From Nocardioides nematodiphilus (GTDB lineage Bacteria; Actinomycetota; Actinomycetes; Propionibacteriales; Nocardioidaceae), in the NCBI RefSeq assembly GCF_020216525.1, contig NZ_JAIWOY010000011.1, positions 1 through 64,000 of the forward strand: a stretch of DNA of 64,000 nucleotides, read 5' to 3'. Under the pieces are notes generated by a model. It worked only from the letters and a program-made list of their open reading frames with translations, was not told the DNA's origin and ran no database searches. Each line of letters starts with the position of its first letter. Positions within the stretch are counted from its first letter, which is position 1. Shown here piece by piece: positions 16,451 to 26,950 of the stretch. The translations under genes and the position numbers were made by a program.

Positions 16451-18034
16451 GTGACCACAGAGATTGCACCCGAGGCATCGGAAGCCTCCGAGAAGCTCGA
16501 CGCCCGCGTCTTCATCATCGCCGGCGTCGTCGTCCTCGGATCGATCATGTCGATCCTCGACATCACCGTCGTCGGCGTCGCGCTGCGGACCTTCCAGGAG
16601 CAGTTCCACGCCACCACCGCCCAGGTCGCCTGGACGATGACCGGCTACACGCTCGCTCTCGCCGCGGTGATCCCGCTGACCGGGTGGGCCGCCGACCGCT
16701 TCGGCACCAAGCGTCTCTACATGCTCGCCATCCTGCTGTTCGTGCTGGGCTCGGTGCTCTGCTCGACGGCCGGATCGCTGTCGCTGCTGGTCACGTACCG
16801 CGTCCTGCAGGGTCTCGGCGGCGGCATGCTGATGCCGCTGGGGATGACGATCCTGACCCGGGCCGCCGGCCAGGACCGCGTCGGTCGCGTGATGGCCGTC
16901 CTCGGCATCCCGATGCTGCTCGGCCCGATCTTCGGCCCGATCCTCGGGGGCTGGCTGATCGACGTCGCCTCGTGGCACTGGATCTTCCTGATCAACCTGC
17001 CGATCGGCATCGCGGCGCTGGTCTACGCCTGGCTCGCCCTGCCGCAGGACGACGTCTCCCCCTCGGAGAGCTTCGACTTCGTCGGCATGCTGCTCCTCTC
17101 GCCGGGTCTGGCCTCACTGCTCTACGGCATCTCCTCCATCCCCGCCGCGAAGGAGGAGCACGGCACGATCTGGACCGCCGAGGTCGTCGTCGCCACCCTG
17201 CTCGGCATCGTGCTGGTCGCCGCGTTCGTCCCGTGGGCGCTGCGCAAGAAGAACATCCACCCGCTGGTCGAGCTGCGCCTGTTCAAGGACAGCCACATGA
17301 CGATCGCGGTCATCACGATGGCGCTCTTCGCGATGGCGTTCTTCGGTGCCTCGCTGCTGTTCACGCTCTACTTCCAGGAGGTGCGCGGCTACTCGCCGGT
17401 GAAGTCGGGCTGGGCGATCGCCCCGCAGGGCTTCGGCGCGATGATCACCATGCCGATCGCCGGCGTCCTGGCCGACAAGATGGGCCCGGGCAAGGTCGTG
17501 CTGACCGGTCTGGTGCTCGACACCTTCGGGATGGGCATGCTCGCCTTCACCGGCACCGACACCCCGTACTGGTACTTCCTGATCGCCTTCGTCGTGATGG
17601 GCTTCGGCATGGGTGCCACGATGATGCCGGTCTTCTCGGCCGCGCTGGCGACGCTGAGCGACCACAACATCGCCCGTGGCTCGACGCTGATGAACATCAC
17701 CCAGCAGGTTGCCGCCTCGGCCGGCACCGCCCTGTTCTCGGTGCTGCTCACCGCGGCGTTCAACAGCAGCGACGCCATCACCGACAGCACCAAGCTGGCG
17801 GCTGCCACCAACGGGAGCAAGGACCCGAGCATCCTGGCCGCGGCCGCGGAGAAGCTCGGCCTCGACCCGTCGGCCGTGCCCGATCTCCTCGCCCGCGCCA
17901 ACGTCGACATGGGCGATGCCTTCGCCGGCGTCTACCTCGTGGCTGCGATCCTGGTCGGCTGCTGCCTCATCCCGGCCTTCTTCCTGCCCCGCAGCAAGAC
18001 CGAGTCGACCGGCCAGCCGATCGCCATGCACTGA
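16451..18034 (+). CDS. DHA2-family (14-TM) MFS drug exporter
   Basis: A 527-residue inner-membrane proton antiporter of the EmrB/QacA (DHA2) family, with about 14 hydrophobic helices. Visible signatures are L-D-I-T-V-V-G-V-A-L (motif D1, helix 1), G-W-A-A-D-R-F-G-T-K-R (motif A, loop 2-3), R-V-L-Q-G-L-G-G-G (motif B) and the antiporter motif C region G-P-I-F-G-P-I-L-G-G. It probably exports hydrophobic or cationic compounds. No TetR or MarR regulator is adjacent, so its inducer is unclear. It is monocistronic, followed by a REP-like hairpin and recQ. Confidence 0.9.
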   Translation: MTTEIAPEASEASEKLDARVFIIAGVVVLGSIMSILDITVVGVALRTFQEQFHATTAQVAWTMTGYTLALAAVIPLTGWAADRFGTKRLYMLAILLFVLGSVLCSTAGSLSLLVTYRVLQGLGGGMLMPLGMTILTRAAGQDRVGRVMAVLGIPMLLGPIFGPILGGWLIDVASWHWIFLINLPIGIAALVYAWLALPQDDVSPSESFDFVGMLLLSPGLASLLYGISSIPAAKEEHGTIWTAEVVVATLLGIVLVAAFVPWALRKKNIHPLVELRLFKDSHMTIAVITMALFAMAFFGASLLFTLYFQEVRGYSPVKSGWAIAPQGFGAMITMPIAGVLADKMGPGKVVLTGLVLDTFGMGMLAFTGTDTPYWYFLIAFVVMGFGMGATMMPVFSAALATLSDHNIARGSTLMNITQQVAASAGTALFSVLLTAAFNSSDAITDSTKLAAATNGSKDPSILAAAAEKLGLDPSAVPDLLARANVDMGDAFAGVYLVAAILVGCCLIPAFFLPRSKTESTGQPIAMH

Positions 18035-18056
18035 CGGAGCTCGCGAACCCGACCGT

Positions 18057-18119
18057 CGAGTCTGCAGTTGTGGTGAGCCACAGCTGCAGACTCGATCGTC
18101 ATTTCTGCGGAACTCGGCG
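18057..18119. repeat. REP-like palindromic element, copy 1 (5' of recQ)
   Basis: An inverted repeat with 17-base arms (18057-18073 and 18078-18094; one mismatch, G:U possible) around the loop TGAG. It is followed by an outer half-arm at 18099-18119 resembling the reverse complement of 20254-20273. The arm reads CGAGTCTGCAGTTGTGG. A related copy in opposite orientation lies on the other side of recQ. Confidence 0.75.
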
Positions 18120-18136
18120 ATGTCGGGGCTGGCTGA

Positions 18137-18142
18137 TAGACA
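18137..18142 (+). promoter_or_regulatory. -10 box TAGACA of recQ
   Basis: TAGACA lies six bases before the ATG at 18149, just beyond the REP-like element. Confidence 0.5.
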
Positions 18143-18148
18143 CAGGGC

Positions 18149-20245
<2,097 letters not shown>

Positions 20246-20253
20246 CACCCCGC

Positions 20254-20339
20254 CGCCGAGTTTGTAGAAATAACCGCCGAGTCTGCAACTGTGGCTCACC
20301 ACAACCACAGACTCGGCGGTCACAACTACCAACTCGCCG
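20254..20339. repeat. REP-like palindromic element, copy 2 (3' of recQ)
   Basis: A nested imperfect palindrome. The inner hairpin 20273-20320 (13 plus 5 base pairs around CTCA, with a 4-base internal mismatch) is enclosed by outer arms 20254-20267 and 20326-20339 (12 of 14 match). The inner sequence is the reverse complement of copy 1 with few changes. It fills the whole gap between the recQ and M13 stop codons and could serve as a bidirectional terminator. Confidence 0.75.
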
Positions 20340-22265
20340 TCACCAGATGCCGACGCGCGCCTCCGGGTCGAGCCACAGCGCGTCGCTCTCCGTCGTCTCG
20401 AAGAGCTCGTGGAACTCGTTGAGGTTGCGCACGATGTTGGCCCGGAACTCCGCCGGCGAGTGCGGGTCGACGGCGAGCAGCTGCTGGAGCTGCTCGGGGC
20501 GACGCTTGCCGCGCCAGACGTAGGACCAGTTGAGGAACAGCGAGCGCTTGTCGTCGTCGGTCGCGTCGGGCTGGGCGAGCAGGAAGGCCTTGTACGCGAT
20601 CGTCAGGCCACCGAGGTCGCCGATGTTCTCGCCGACGGTAAGCGAGCCGTTGACCTTCTCACCGGGCAGGTCGCGCAGCTCGAAGCCGTCGTACTGCTCG
20701 ATCAGCGCCTTGGTCTTCACCTCGAAGGCGGCCCGGTCGGCGTCGGTCCACCAGTTCTCCATGTTGCCGTCGCCGTCGTACTGCGAGCCCTGATCGTCGA
20801 AGCCGTGGCCGATCTCGTGGCCGATCACCGCGCCGATGCCGCCGTAGTTCTCCGCCAGCGTCGCCTCGGGCGAGAAGAACGGCTTCTGCAGGATGCCCGC
20901 GGGGAAGCAGATCTCGTTGGTGCCGGGGTTGTAGTACGCGTTCACGGTCTGCGGCAGCATGTGCCACTCGTCGCGGTCGACCGGGCCGCCGAGCTTGCCC
21001 AGCTGGCGGTCGGTCTCGAAGACGGAGGCGGCCTGCACGTTCGCGATCAGGTCGTCGCGGCGCACCACCAGCGCGGAGTAGTCGCGGAACGTCTTCGGGT
21101 AGCCGATCTTCGGCGTGAACTTCTCCAGCTTGGTGAAGGCCCGCTGCTTGGTCTCCTCGCTCATCCAGTCGAGCGCCTCGATCGAGACCCGGTACGCGGC
21201 CAGCAGGTTCGCCACCAGCTCGTCCATCATCGCCTTCGAGGCGGGCGGGAAGTGCCGCGCGACGTACGTCTCGCCGACCTCCTCGCCGACGACGCCCTCG
21301 ACCAGCGCGACGCCGCGCTTCCACCGCTCGCGCAGCTCGGGCGTGCCGTTGAGGGTGCGGCCGTAGAAGTCGAAGTTGGTCTCGACGAAGTCGTCGGTCA
21401 GGTAGGCGGCGGACCAGCGCAGCACGTGCGCCAGCAGCCACGAGCGCCACTCCTCGACCGGGGTCTCCTCGAGCACACCGGACAGGTGGGAGAAGAACGA
21501 CGGCTGCCGCACGACGACCTCGCCCAGCACGGCGTCGGCCGCGAGCTTCGCGCCCGACAGGTTCGTGACGTACGCGTCCCAGTCGAACGCCGGGGCCAGC
21601 GAGCGCAGCTCGGCCAGCGTCATCAGGTTGTACGTCTTCTGCCGGTCACGCGTCTCGGCCCGCTCCCAGTGACCCAGCGCGATCTTGGTGTCGATCGCCA
21701 GCACGGTCTCCGCGGCCGTGCGCGCCTCCGCGACGCCGCCGAGCTCGAAGAGGCGGGTCAGGTAGTCGACGTACTTCTCCCGGATCTCGGCGAACTTCTC
21801 GTCGCGGTAGTACGACTCGTCGGGCAGCCCGAGACCGCCCTGGAGCAGGTTGAAGATGTAGCGCGAGGAGTCCTTGTCGTCGGTGTTGACGTAGCCACCG
21901 AAGAGCCCGTGCCCGCCGATCCGCTCGAACTCGCCCAGGAACGCCGCCAGGTCGCCCACGTCGCGCAGACCCTCGACCGCCGCGACCAGCGGCTTGATCG
22001 GCTCGACGCCGGCGGCGTCCACCGCGGCCGTGTCCATGAAGCTCGCGTAGAGGTCACCGATCCGCGAGCCCTCCGGCGCGCCCTCGATGATCTCGCGCAC
22101 CTGCGCCTCGGCCTCGTCGACGAGCACCGTGAAGGCGCCCGCGCTGGCCTTGTCCGCCGGGATCTCGTACTCCCGCAGCCAGGTGCCGTTGACATGGCCG
22201 AAGAGGTCGTCCTGCGCTCGGATCGACAGATCCATGCCCTCGCGGGCGTCATCGAGAGTGGTCAC
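20340..22265 (-). CDS. M13 family (neprilysin/PepO-like) zinc metallopeptidase
   Basis: A 641-residue gluzincin. The zinc motif is V-I-G-H-E-I-G-H-G-F-D-D, the third ligand is the Glu of G-E-N-I-G-D-L-G-G, and N-A-Y-Y-N-P binds substrate backbone. It ends in V-G-I-W where neprilysins end C-x-x-W. No signal peptide or membrane anchor is visible; the protein starts near M-D-L-S-I-R-A-Q-D-D-L-F, so it appears cytosolic, as in mycobacterial Zmp1-type enzymes whose export is non-classical. The GTG at 22265 is chosen because a TAGGGT box lies seven bases upstream; a longer frame to 22328 is unlikely. It should cleave small peptides. Confidence 0.92.
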   Translation of the reverse strand: MTTLDDAREGMDLSIRAQDDLFGHVNGTWLREYEIPADKASAGAFTVLVDEAEAQVREIIEGAPEGSRIGDLYASFMDTAAVDAAGVEPIKPLVAAVEGLRDVGDLAAFLGEFERIGGHGLFGGYVNTDDKDSSRYIFNLLQGGLGLPDESYYRDEKFAEIREKYVDYLTRLFELGGVAEARTAAETVLAIDTKIALGHWERAETRDRQKTYNLMTLAELRSLAPAFDWDAYVTNLSGAKLAADAVLGEVVVRQPSFFSHLSGVLEETPVEEWRSWLLAHVLRWSAAYLTDDFVETNFDFYGRTLNGTPELRERWKRGVALVEGVVGEEVGETYVARHFPPASKAMMDELVANLLAAYRVSIEALDWMSEETKQRAFTKLEKFTPKIGYPKTFRDYSALVVRRDDLIANVQAASVFETDRQLGKLGGPVDRDEWHMLPQTVNAYYNPGTNEICFPAGILQKPFFSPEATLAENYGGIGAVIGHEIGHGFDDQGSQYDGDGNMENWWTDADRAAFEVKTKALIEQYDGFELRDLPGEKVNGSLTVGENIGDLGGLTIAYKAFLLAQPDATDDDKRSLFLNWSYVWRGKRRPEQLQQLLAVDPHSPAEFRANIVRNLNEFHELFETTESDALWLDPEARVGIW

Positions 22266-22272
22266 GCATCCG

Positions 22273-22278
22273 ACCCTA
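22273..22278 (-). promoter_or_regulatory. -10 box TAGGGT of the M13 peptidase gene
   Basis: TAGGGT seven bases before the GTG at 22265 supports a leaderless message from that codon. Confidence 0.45.
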
Positions 22279-22401
22279 GCGGCCCACCCCCCAAGCGGGT
22301 CATGGTCTGGACCGCACGCTGAGGACACGTGACCCGTTTTACCTCCGGCTCGTTGAGGGGTGGTCCGTCTCGGGACCTTCCGACCCGCCTGGAGTCACCG
22401 T

Positions 22402-23118
22402 ATGAACATCCTCCGCTCCCTCACCCCGACCGTCGCCGCGGTCACCGCCTCCCTCATCGTGGGTGGTGGCGTCGGCGCGTACGCCGCTGGCCAGGTCACC
22501 GGCCACGACATCAAGAACCACTCGATCACCGGCAAGGACCTCGCCAAGAACGCGGTCAACGGCACCTCCATCAAGGACGGAAGTATCGGACTCGAGGACC
22601 TCGCCCCCGGCGTCGCCGGCTCGCTCGGCGACGGCGCCACCAACACCCCGCAGGCGGGAGCCACCGGACCGCGGGGGCCTGAAGGACTGAAGGGCGACAA
22701 GGGCGACGCCGGCGCGCCCGGAGCGCCCGGAGCGCCCGGCACTCCGGGCGCGATCGGTGCTCCCGGTGCGAACGGACTCGCCGGCGCTGTCTACCGCGTC
22801 GAGAACTACCTCGGCGGCGGTGGCGGCTCGGCAACGGTCGCCTGCGCCGACGACGACACCCTCTCGCAGACCTACACCGCGATCGCCGGTGGCGTCCAGG
22901 GCAGCACGGTGGACTCGCAGTCGCCCACCGGCTTCGCGGTCAGCTCGTCGTTCCCGGGCCGGATGGACTGGAACACGAACGCACCGAAGGCGAACCGCCT
23001 CGACGGCTGGATCGTGCTCGGCAACGGCAACTACACCGGCACGCTGAAGGTCTGGGCGCTGTGCGTGCCCACCAAGAGCATCCAGGTCCAGCAGGTCGAC
23101 CTGGACAACAGGGACTGA
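22402..23118 (+). CDS. Exported collagen-like (Gly-X-Y) protein
   Basis: A 238-residue exported protein with an N-terminal signal-like segment (about 1-28). A repeat-rich region carries words such as G-K-D-L-A-K-N-A-V-N-G and I-K-D-G-S-I-G-L-E-D-L-A. A short collagen-like tract of about 18 G-X-Y triplets (G-P-R-G-P-E-G-L-K-G-D-K and onward, residues about 92-130) follows, then a ~110-residue cysteine-containing C-terminal domain. The G-X-Y run could drive trimer formation. The I-x-D-G-x-I-x-x-x-D-L-A pattern is common in actinobacterial secreted proteins of unknown role. GGAG lies about nine bases before the ATG. It converges with the M15 lipoprotein gene. Confidence 0.8.
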   Translation: MNILRSLTPTVAAVTASLIVGGGVGAYAAGQVTGHDIKNHSITGKDLAKNAVNGTSIKDGSIGLEDLAPGVAGSLGDGATNTPQAGATGPRGPEGLKGDKGDAGAPGAPGAPGTPGAIGAPGANGLAGAVYRVENYLGGGGGSATVACADDDTLSQTYTAIAGGVQGSTVDSQSPTGFAVSSSFPGRMDWNTNAPKANRLDGWIVLGNGNYTGTLKVWALCVPTKSIQVQQVDLDNRD

Positions 23119-23130
23119 CCGATCAGGTGG

Positions 23131-23162
23131 ACCGGATCGTCACCCGGGGGTGACGATCCGGT
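23131..23162. terminator. Perfect 15-bp inverted repeat, bidirectional terminator
   Basis: ACCGGATCGTCACCC (23131-23145) and its exact complement (23148-23162) are separated by two bases. It lies between convergent genes, and one arm is the last codons of the M15 gene. Confidence 0.8.
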
Positions 23163-24390
23163 TCATCTCGAAGTGCATCGGGTCCGTGTAGTGCCAGGTG
23201 CCACCCCACGTGAAGCCCCACTTCTCGAAGATCTGCACCACCGACCGGTCCATCTGCCCGGCGGTACCGCGCCCGTTCTCCGGGGCGTTGATGTCGATCG
23301 CGAGCCCGAAGGCGTGGTTGGACAGCGACGAGGTCCCGGCGATGAAGCGCGGGTAGTAGCAGCCCGCCGTCGAGTGGATCGTCGAGGCCAGATCGCGCGC
23401 CTGCACTTCCGCCAGGGCCGCCTTGAGCTGCGGGAAGAGCATCCGGTTGCACGTCACCCGGCCCAGGATCGGCACCGTGTCGGTGACGATGTGCGAGGCG
23501 ACCCACGCCGGGTCGGGTGCGATCATCCCGCCACCGAGCACGCCGTACGTGTAGTGCCCGACCGCCTGCGCGACCGTACCGACGACGTTGGCGAACTGTG
23601 GGGCGCGCGGGTCGAGGCCCTCGCGTGCGACCACGTCGAGCCGCTGGATGGAGGCCGAGGAGCCGAGCAGCCGCTTGAGCGGCTTCACCACCCGCTCGGG
23701 CGAGGTGATCGCGGTCGAGATGATCACCGCGTTGTCCGGGGTCATCCCCAGCGCCTTGCCCCAGGCGTCGTTGACCACCGCGTCGACCAGGCCCGGGACC
23801 TGCGCGGCCCAGGCGCCGACGTGGATCTCCGGAGCGTCCGAGGCCGACCCCATCCGCCAGAAGCCCTTCGCATCCGGCGGCAGCCGCTTCTTCAGGGCGG
23901 GGTTCACCGCGAGCTCACCGCCTGCGACCCGGTCCCAGACCACGGTCGCGTCGGCCGACTTCAGCGGCGTGTAGTTGCGATAGGTCCCCGGGTCGACGGC
24001 CACGACGTTGAGCAGCTGGTCCTCGATCGAGGCCTCGCCGATGGAGAGCTGCTCGGTGCCGGTGACGCCGTGCACCGCGCCGATCGCCTTCACCTGCGCG
24101 TCGGTGAGCGTGGTCTTGGAGCGGACCAGGATGTCGGCCGAGTGCAGCTCGCCGCTGCGCGGCCCGGGAGCCGGTACGGCATGGGCGGGATCAGCCACCG
24201 GCACCGCGGCGGCGGACGTCGCCGCCCCGGTCGCGGAGACCGACGACGAGGACGACGATGACGACGACGCAGCACCCGGGGCGGCGGTCGGGCCAGCACC
24301 GGGATCCCCCGCTCCGCACCCGGCCGCGAGGACGGCGACAGCGCCCAGCGCAGCGCCGAGCCCGAGCCTCCCCATCCGCCTCCCCCTCAT
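23140..24390 (-). CDS. M15-family D-alanyl-D-alanine carboxypeptidase-like lipoprotein
   Basis: A 416-residue exported lipoprotein. A lipobox L-A-A-G-C near residue 25 follows a signal peptide, then a low-complexity Ser/Ala linker including nine consecutive serines. Residues about 75-280 are an uncharacterised domain. The C-terminal ~110 residues are a VanY/M15-type zinc peptidase: S-N-H-A-F-G-L-A-I-D-I-N supplies His and Asp ligands and W-H-Y-T-D-P-M-H-F-E-M the catalytic and third ligand region. Such enzymes trim peptidoglycan stem peptides. Start fixed by a TACCCT box seven bases upstream. It diverges from ppgK. Confidence 0.85.
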   Translation of the reverse strand: MRGRRMGRLGLGAALGAVAVLAAGCGAGDPGAGPTAAPGAASSSSSSSSSVSATGAATSAAAVPVADPAHAVPAPGPRSGELHSADILVRSKTTLTDAQVKAIGAVHGVTGTEQLSIGEASIEDQLLNVVAVDPGTYRNYTPLKSADATVVWDRVAGGELAVNPALKKRLPPDAKGFWRMGSASDAPEIHVGAWAAQVPGLVDAVVNDAWGKALGMTPDNAVIISTAITSPERVVKPLKRLLGSSASIQRLDVVAREGLDPRAPQFANVVGTVAQAVGHYTYGVLGGGMIAPDPAWVASHIVTDTVPILGRVTCNRMLFPQLKAALAEVQARDLASTIHSTAGCYYPRFIAGTSSLSNHAFGLAIDINAPENGRGTAGQMDRSVVQIFEKWGFTWGGTWHYTDPMHFEMNRIVTPG

Positions 24391-24397
24391 CGATCCC

Positions 24398-24403
24398 AGG
24401 GTA
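24398..24403 (-). promoter_or_regulatory. -10 box TACCCT of the M15 lipoprotein gene
   Basis: TACCCT seven bases before the ATG at 24390. Confidence 0.45.
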
Positions 24404-24424
24404 CGGGAGGGGCATCATGTGCCC

Positions 24425-25171
24425 ATGACGACGAGCAACGCCTTCGGCATCGACTTCGGCGGCACGGGCATCAAGGGTGCCCCCGTGGACCTTGCGATCG
24501 GCCGCTTCTCCCAGGAGCGGGTGCGGATCAAGACGCCGGACAAGTCGACGCCCAACAACGTCGCTGCGGTCTTCGTCGACCTGCTCGCCGCCTTCCCCGA
24601 CAACACCGGCCCGGTCGGCGTCACCGTCCCGGGCGTGGTCAGCCACGGCGTGGTCCAGACGGCCGCCAACATCGACCGCGACTGGATCGGCACCGACGCC
24701 GACACCCTCTTCACCCGCGCCACCGGCCGCGAGGTGCACGTCGTCAACGACGCCGACGCCGCCGGCCTCGCGGAGGTCCGGTACGGCGCCGCGCGCGACG
24801 TGAAGGGCCTGGTCATCGTCACCACCCTGGGCACCGGCATCGGCTCGGCGATGATCCACAACGGCGTCCTCATCCCCAACTCCGAGCTCGGCCACCTCGA
24901 GATCGACGGCCACGACGCCGAGAAGCGCGCCGCCAACTCCGCCCGCGAGCGCGAGGAGCTCTCCTGGAAGGACTGGGCCCGCCGCCTGCAGCGCTACTAC
25001 TCCGCGGTGGAGAAGCTGTTCACGCCCGACCTGATCGTCGTCGGCGGCGGCGTCTCCAAGCAGGCTGCCGAATTCCTCCCGCTGCTGCGTCTGCGCACCA
25101 GGATCGTCCCGGCGGAATTGCGCAATAACGCCGGCGCGATCGGCGCCGCCCTTTATGCCACCGAGCGGTGA
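24425..25171 (+). CDS. ppgK: Polyphosphate glucokinase (ROK family)
   Basis: A 248-residue ROK kinase phosphorylating glucose with polyphosphate (and ATP in many actinobacterial enzymes). The phosphate-1 motif is I-D-F-G-G-T-G-I-K-G-A, the active-site base region is V-N-D-A-D-A-A-G-L-A-E, phosphate-2 is T-L-G-T-G-I-G-S-A and E-L-G-H follows. The ROK zinc cysteines are absent, as in the PPGK group, and a Lys/Arg-rich stretch (K-D-W-A-R-R-L-Q-R-Y) follows E-L-G-H. ATG at 24425 is used; GTG at 24419 is possible. It feeds glucose into glycolysis and, through gnd at 62924, the pentose phosphate pathway. Confidence 0.95.
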   Translation: MTTSNAFGIDFGGTGIKGAPVDLAIGRFSQERVRIKTPDKSTPNNVAAVFVDLLAAFPDNTGPVGVTVPGVVSHGVVQTAANIDRDWIGTDADTLFTRATGREVHVVNDADAAGLAEVRYGAARDVKGLVIVTTLGTGIGSAMIHNGVLIPNSELGHLEIDGHDAEKRAANSAREREELSWKDWARRLQRYYSAVEKLFTPDLIVVGGGVSKQAAEFLPLLRLRTRIVPAELRNNAGAIGAALYATER

Positions 25172-25395
25172 TTCGGCAATTCACTCACCACTTGTCCGGA
25201 TTCTGGGCGAATTCACAGACACCCGGACCGCACTAGACCGGGACGTCCCGGATATCCCCATTCTCGCCCCGCTCCAAACATTTCTTGCATAGCGTCTTAA
25301 CCTCGTGCAAGAAGGGTGAGTGACCCACGGGTAGCCGCCACCGTTAAAGGGTTGTGCCGTCAGTGGGGAAAGCAGGGCGAGTGGAGCGGGCGTCG
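25172..25395 (+). promoter_or_regulatory. Control region of the tandem HTH-repeat genes
   Basis: A 224-base intergenic stretch, less G+C-rich than its surroundings. It holds a perfect 14-base palindrome CCGGGACGTCCCGG (25238-25251) and an inverted repeat TTCTTGCA (25282-25289)...TGCAAGAA (25306-25313). The 16-base spacer of the latter contains TTAACCT, a possible -10 box. The arrangement suits a repressor or autoregulator site over a promoter; which protein binds is unknown. Confidence 0.5.
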
Positions 25396-26931
25396 ATGTC
25401 GCGCGGCCGTGGCCGTCCGTACCGTCCGCCGCTGGACAGTTCCCCGTGGTCCAGCGTCACTGGCGGGACCGGTGCCCGCACCGCCTGGCTGCTCGGCACC
25501 GCGCGGATGCTCTACGCCGATGGCGCGTACGCCAACCGGCAGGAGTTCCTGCCCGAGCTGATCGCTCGCGGCCTCAAGGTCGACAACACCAAGCTCTCGC
25601 GCTGGGAGTCCGGCGCCGGCTCCCTCTCGCCCGTGATCGTGCAGGCGTACGAGGAGATCCTCGGCCTGCCGGCCCAGCAGCTCCGCTCCACCGTCACCCT
25701 CCTGATCGGCTCCTCGGCCGCCCCCACCCCGACCGAGGACCCTGCCGCCGCGGAGCGCACGCTCGACTCCCTGGTGGAGCGCGTGCTCGGCGGCGATACC
25801 TGTGGCGGCGACTACTGGGTCCGGCTCACCAGCGAGCTGGCCGCACACCCGGCGATCTACCTGCGCTCGGTGCTGTGGCGCTCCCTGGCCACCCAGCTGA
25901 TCAGTGAGCTCTCCCGGTCGGTGGGCGTCGCCTACACCGCCCGGCTGGCCGCGCTGCACCAGCTGATCGCGCACCCGATGGCGCACAACGACGTGATCGC
26001 CGCGATCGGGCAGTACGTCACCGACCCGCACGCGGTCCGGGTCGACGACGTCATCGCCGCGCTCGCCCAGTCGCCCAGCGCAGGCGGCCGGTTCCTCGCG
26101 CTCGGCCTGCTCGCCAGCGGCGACGCCGACCTGCAGAACGGCGCCGCCCGCGCGATCGGGTCCATGCAGGCCGCCAACACCTGGAGCGAGGGCCTCAACG
26201 CGGCCCTGGAGAACGGCCTCATCGACCTCCTGGGCAACAGCACCGAGGGCTCCGAGAGCAGCCTCCACGCGGACCTGCTCCGCTACCTCGACGCCGACGC
26301 GCGCGAGCGCGTCCTCAAGGCGATCGGCGAGCCCCTGCAGCACCAGTTCCTGCTCGACCACGCCACCTTGACCTCCCCGGCGACCGCGAGCCTGATCGCC
26401 GCCGGCGTCACCGCGTCGGCCCAGGAGAGCGCCCCGATGGTGGGCGATGCTCCCGACCCGATGCTGGAGCGCCTGGTCCGCGAGGCCCTCTTCCACGCCC
26501 ACTCGGAGCGTCGTCACCGCTCCGCGGTCCTGCTCGCCTCGAGCCCGTACGCCGCGGGCATCGGTGCCGCGGCCGCCGGCCTGCTCAACGCCGACGACCC
26601 GCTGGTCGCGCGCCGTGCCGCCGAGCTGCTCCGCTTCGCCATCACCCCGGCCGAGACCGACCACGTGCTGCGCGCGCCGGTCGCGCGGACCCAGGAGGTC
26701 CAGGCTGCGGCGATGGTCGCACTGGGCCACGTCCCCGAGCTGCACGACGCCCACATCGATGACGTGCTGCGCCACAGCCACCCGTGGTCGACCGAGCAGC
26801 AGACCGACGCGGGCCTCTACGTCCTCGGGATGCACGGCCTGACGGACCTGCTCGCCACCCAGGAGGTGCCCGCACACGTGCTGTCGGCGGCCGAGTGGTG
26901 GCGGCGTACCGGCGCCCGGGTCGCGGTCTGA
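25396..26931 (+). CDS. HTH plus helical-repeat protein of unknown function, paralogue 1
   Basis: A 511-residue protein with no named family that I recognise. The N-terminus has a basic G-R-G-R-P-Y-R-P-P-L-D motif, then an XRE-like HTH (about residues 30-95) whose recognition region reads N-T-K-L-S-R-W-E-S-G and ends Y-E-E-I-L-G-L. The remaining ~400 residues are alanine/leucine-rich paired helices resembling HEAT repeats, with no catalytic motif. There is no signal peptide or membrane helix, so it is probably a cytosolic DNA-binding scaffold or regulator. ATG 25396 gives almost the same length as its paralogue 19 bases downstream; GTG 25381 and GTG 25354 are alternatives. Confidence 0.75.
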   Translation: MSRGRGRPYRPPLDSSPWSSVTGGTGARTAWLLGTARMLYADGAYANRQEFLPELIARGLKVDNTKLSRWESGAGSLSPVIVQAYEEILGLPAQQLRSTVTLLIGSSAAPTPTEDPAAAERTLDSLVERVLGGDTCGGDYWVRLTSELAAHPAIYLRSVLWRSLATQLISELSRSVGVAYTARLAALHQLIAHPMAHNDVIAAIGQYVTDPHAVRVDDVIAALAQSPSAGGRFLALGLLASGDADLQNGAARAIGSMQAANTWSEGLNAALENGLIDLLGNSTEGSESSLHADLLRYLDADARERVLKAIGEPLQHQFLLDHATLTSPATASLIAAGVTASAQESAPMVGDAPDPMLERLVREALFHAHSERRHRSAVLLASSPYAAGIGAAAAGLLNADDPLVARRAAELLRFAITPAETDHVLRAPVARTQEVQAAAMVALGHVPELHDAHIDDVLRHSHPWSTEQQTDAGLYVLGMHGLTDLLATQEVPAHVLSAAEWWRRTGARVAV

Positions 26932-26950
26932 GCCGCTCCCGGTCGAGGCG

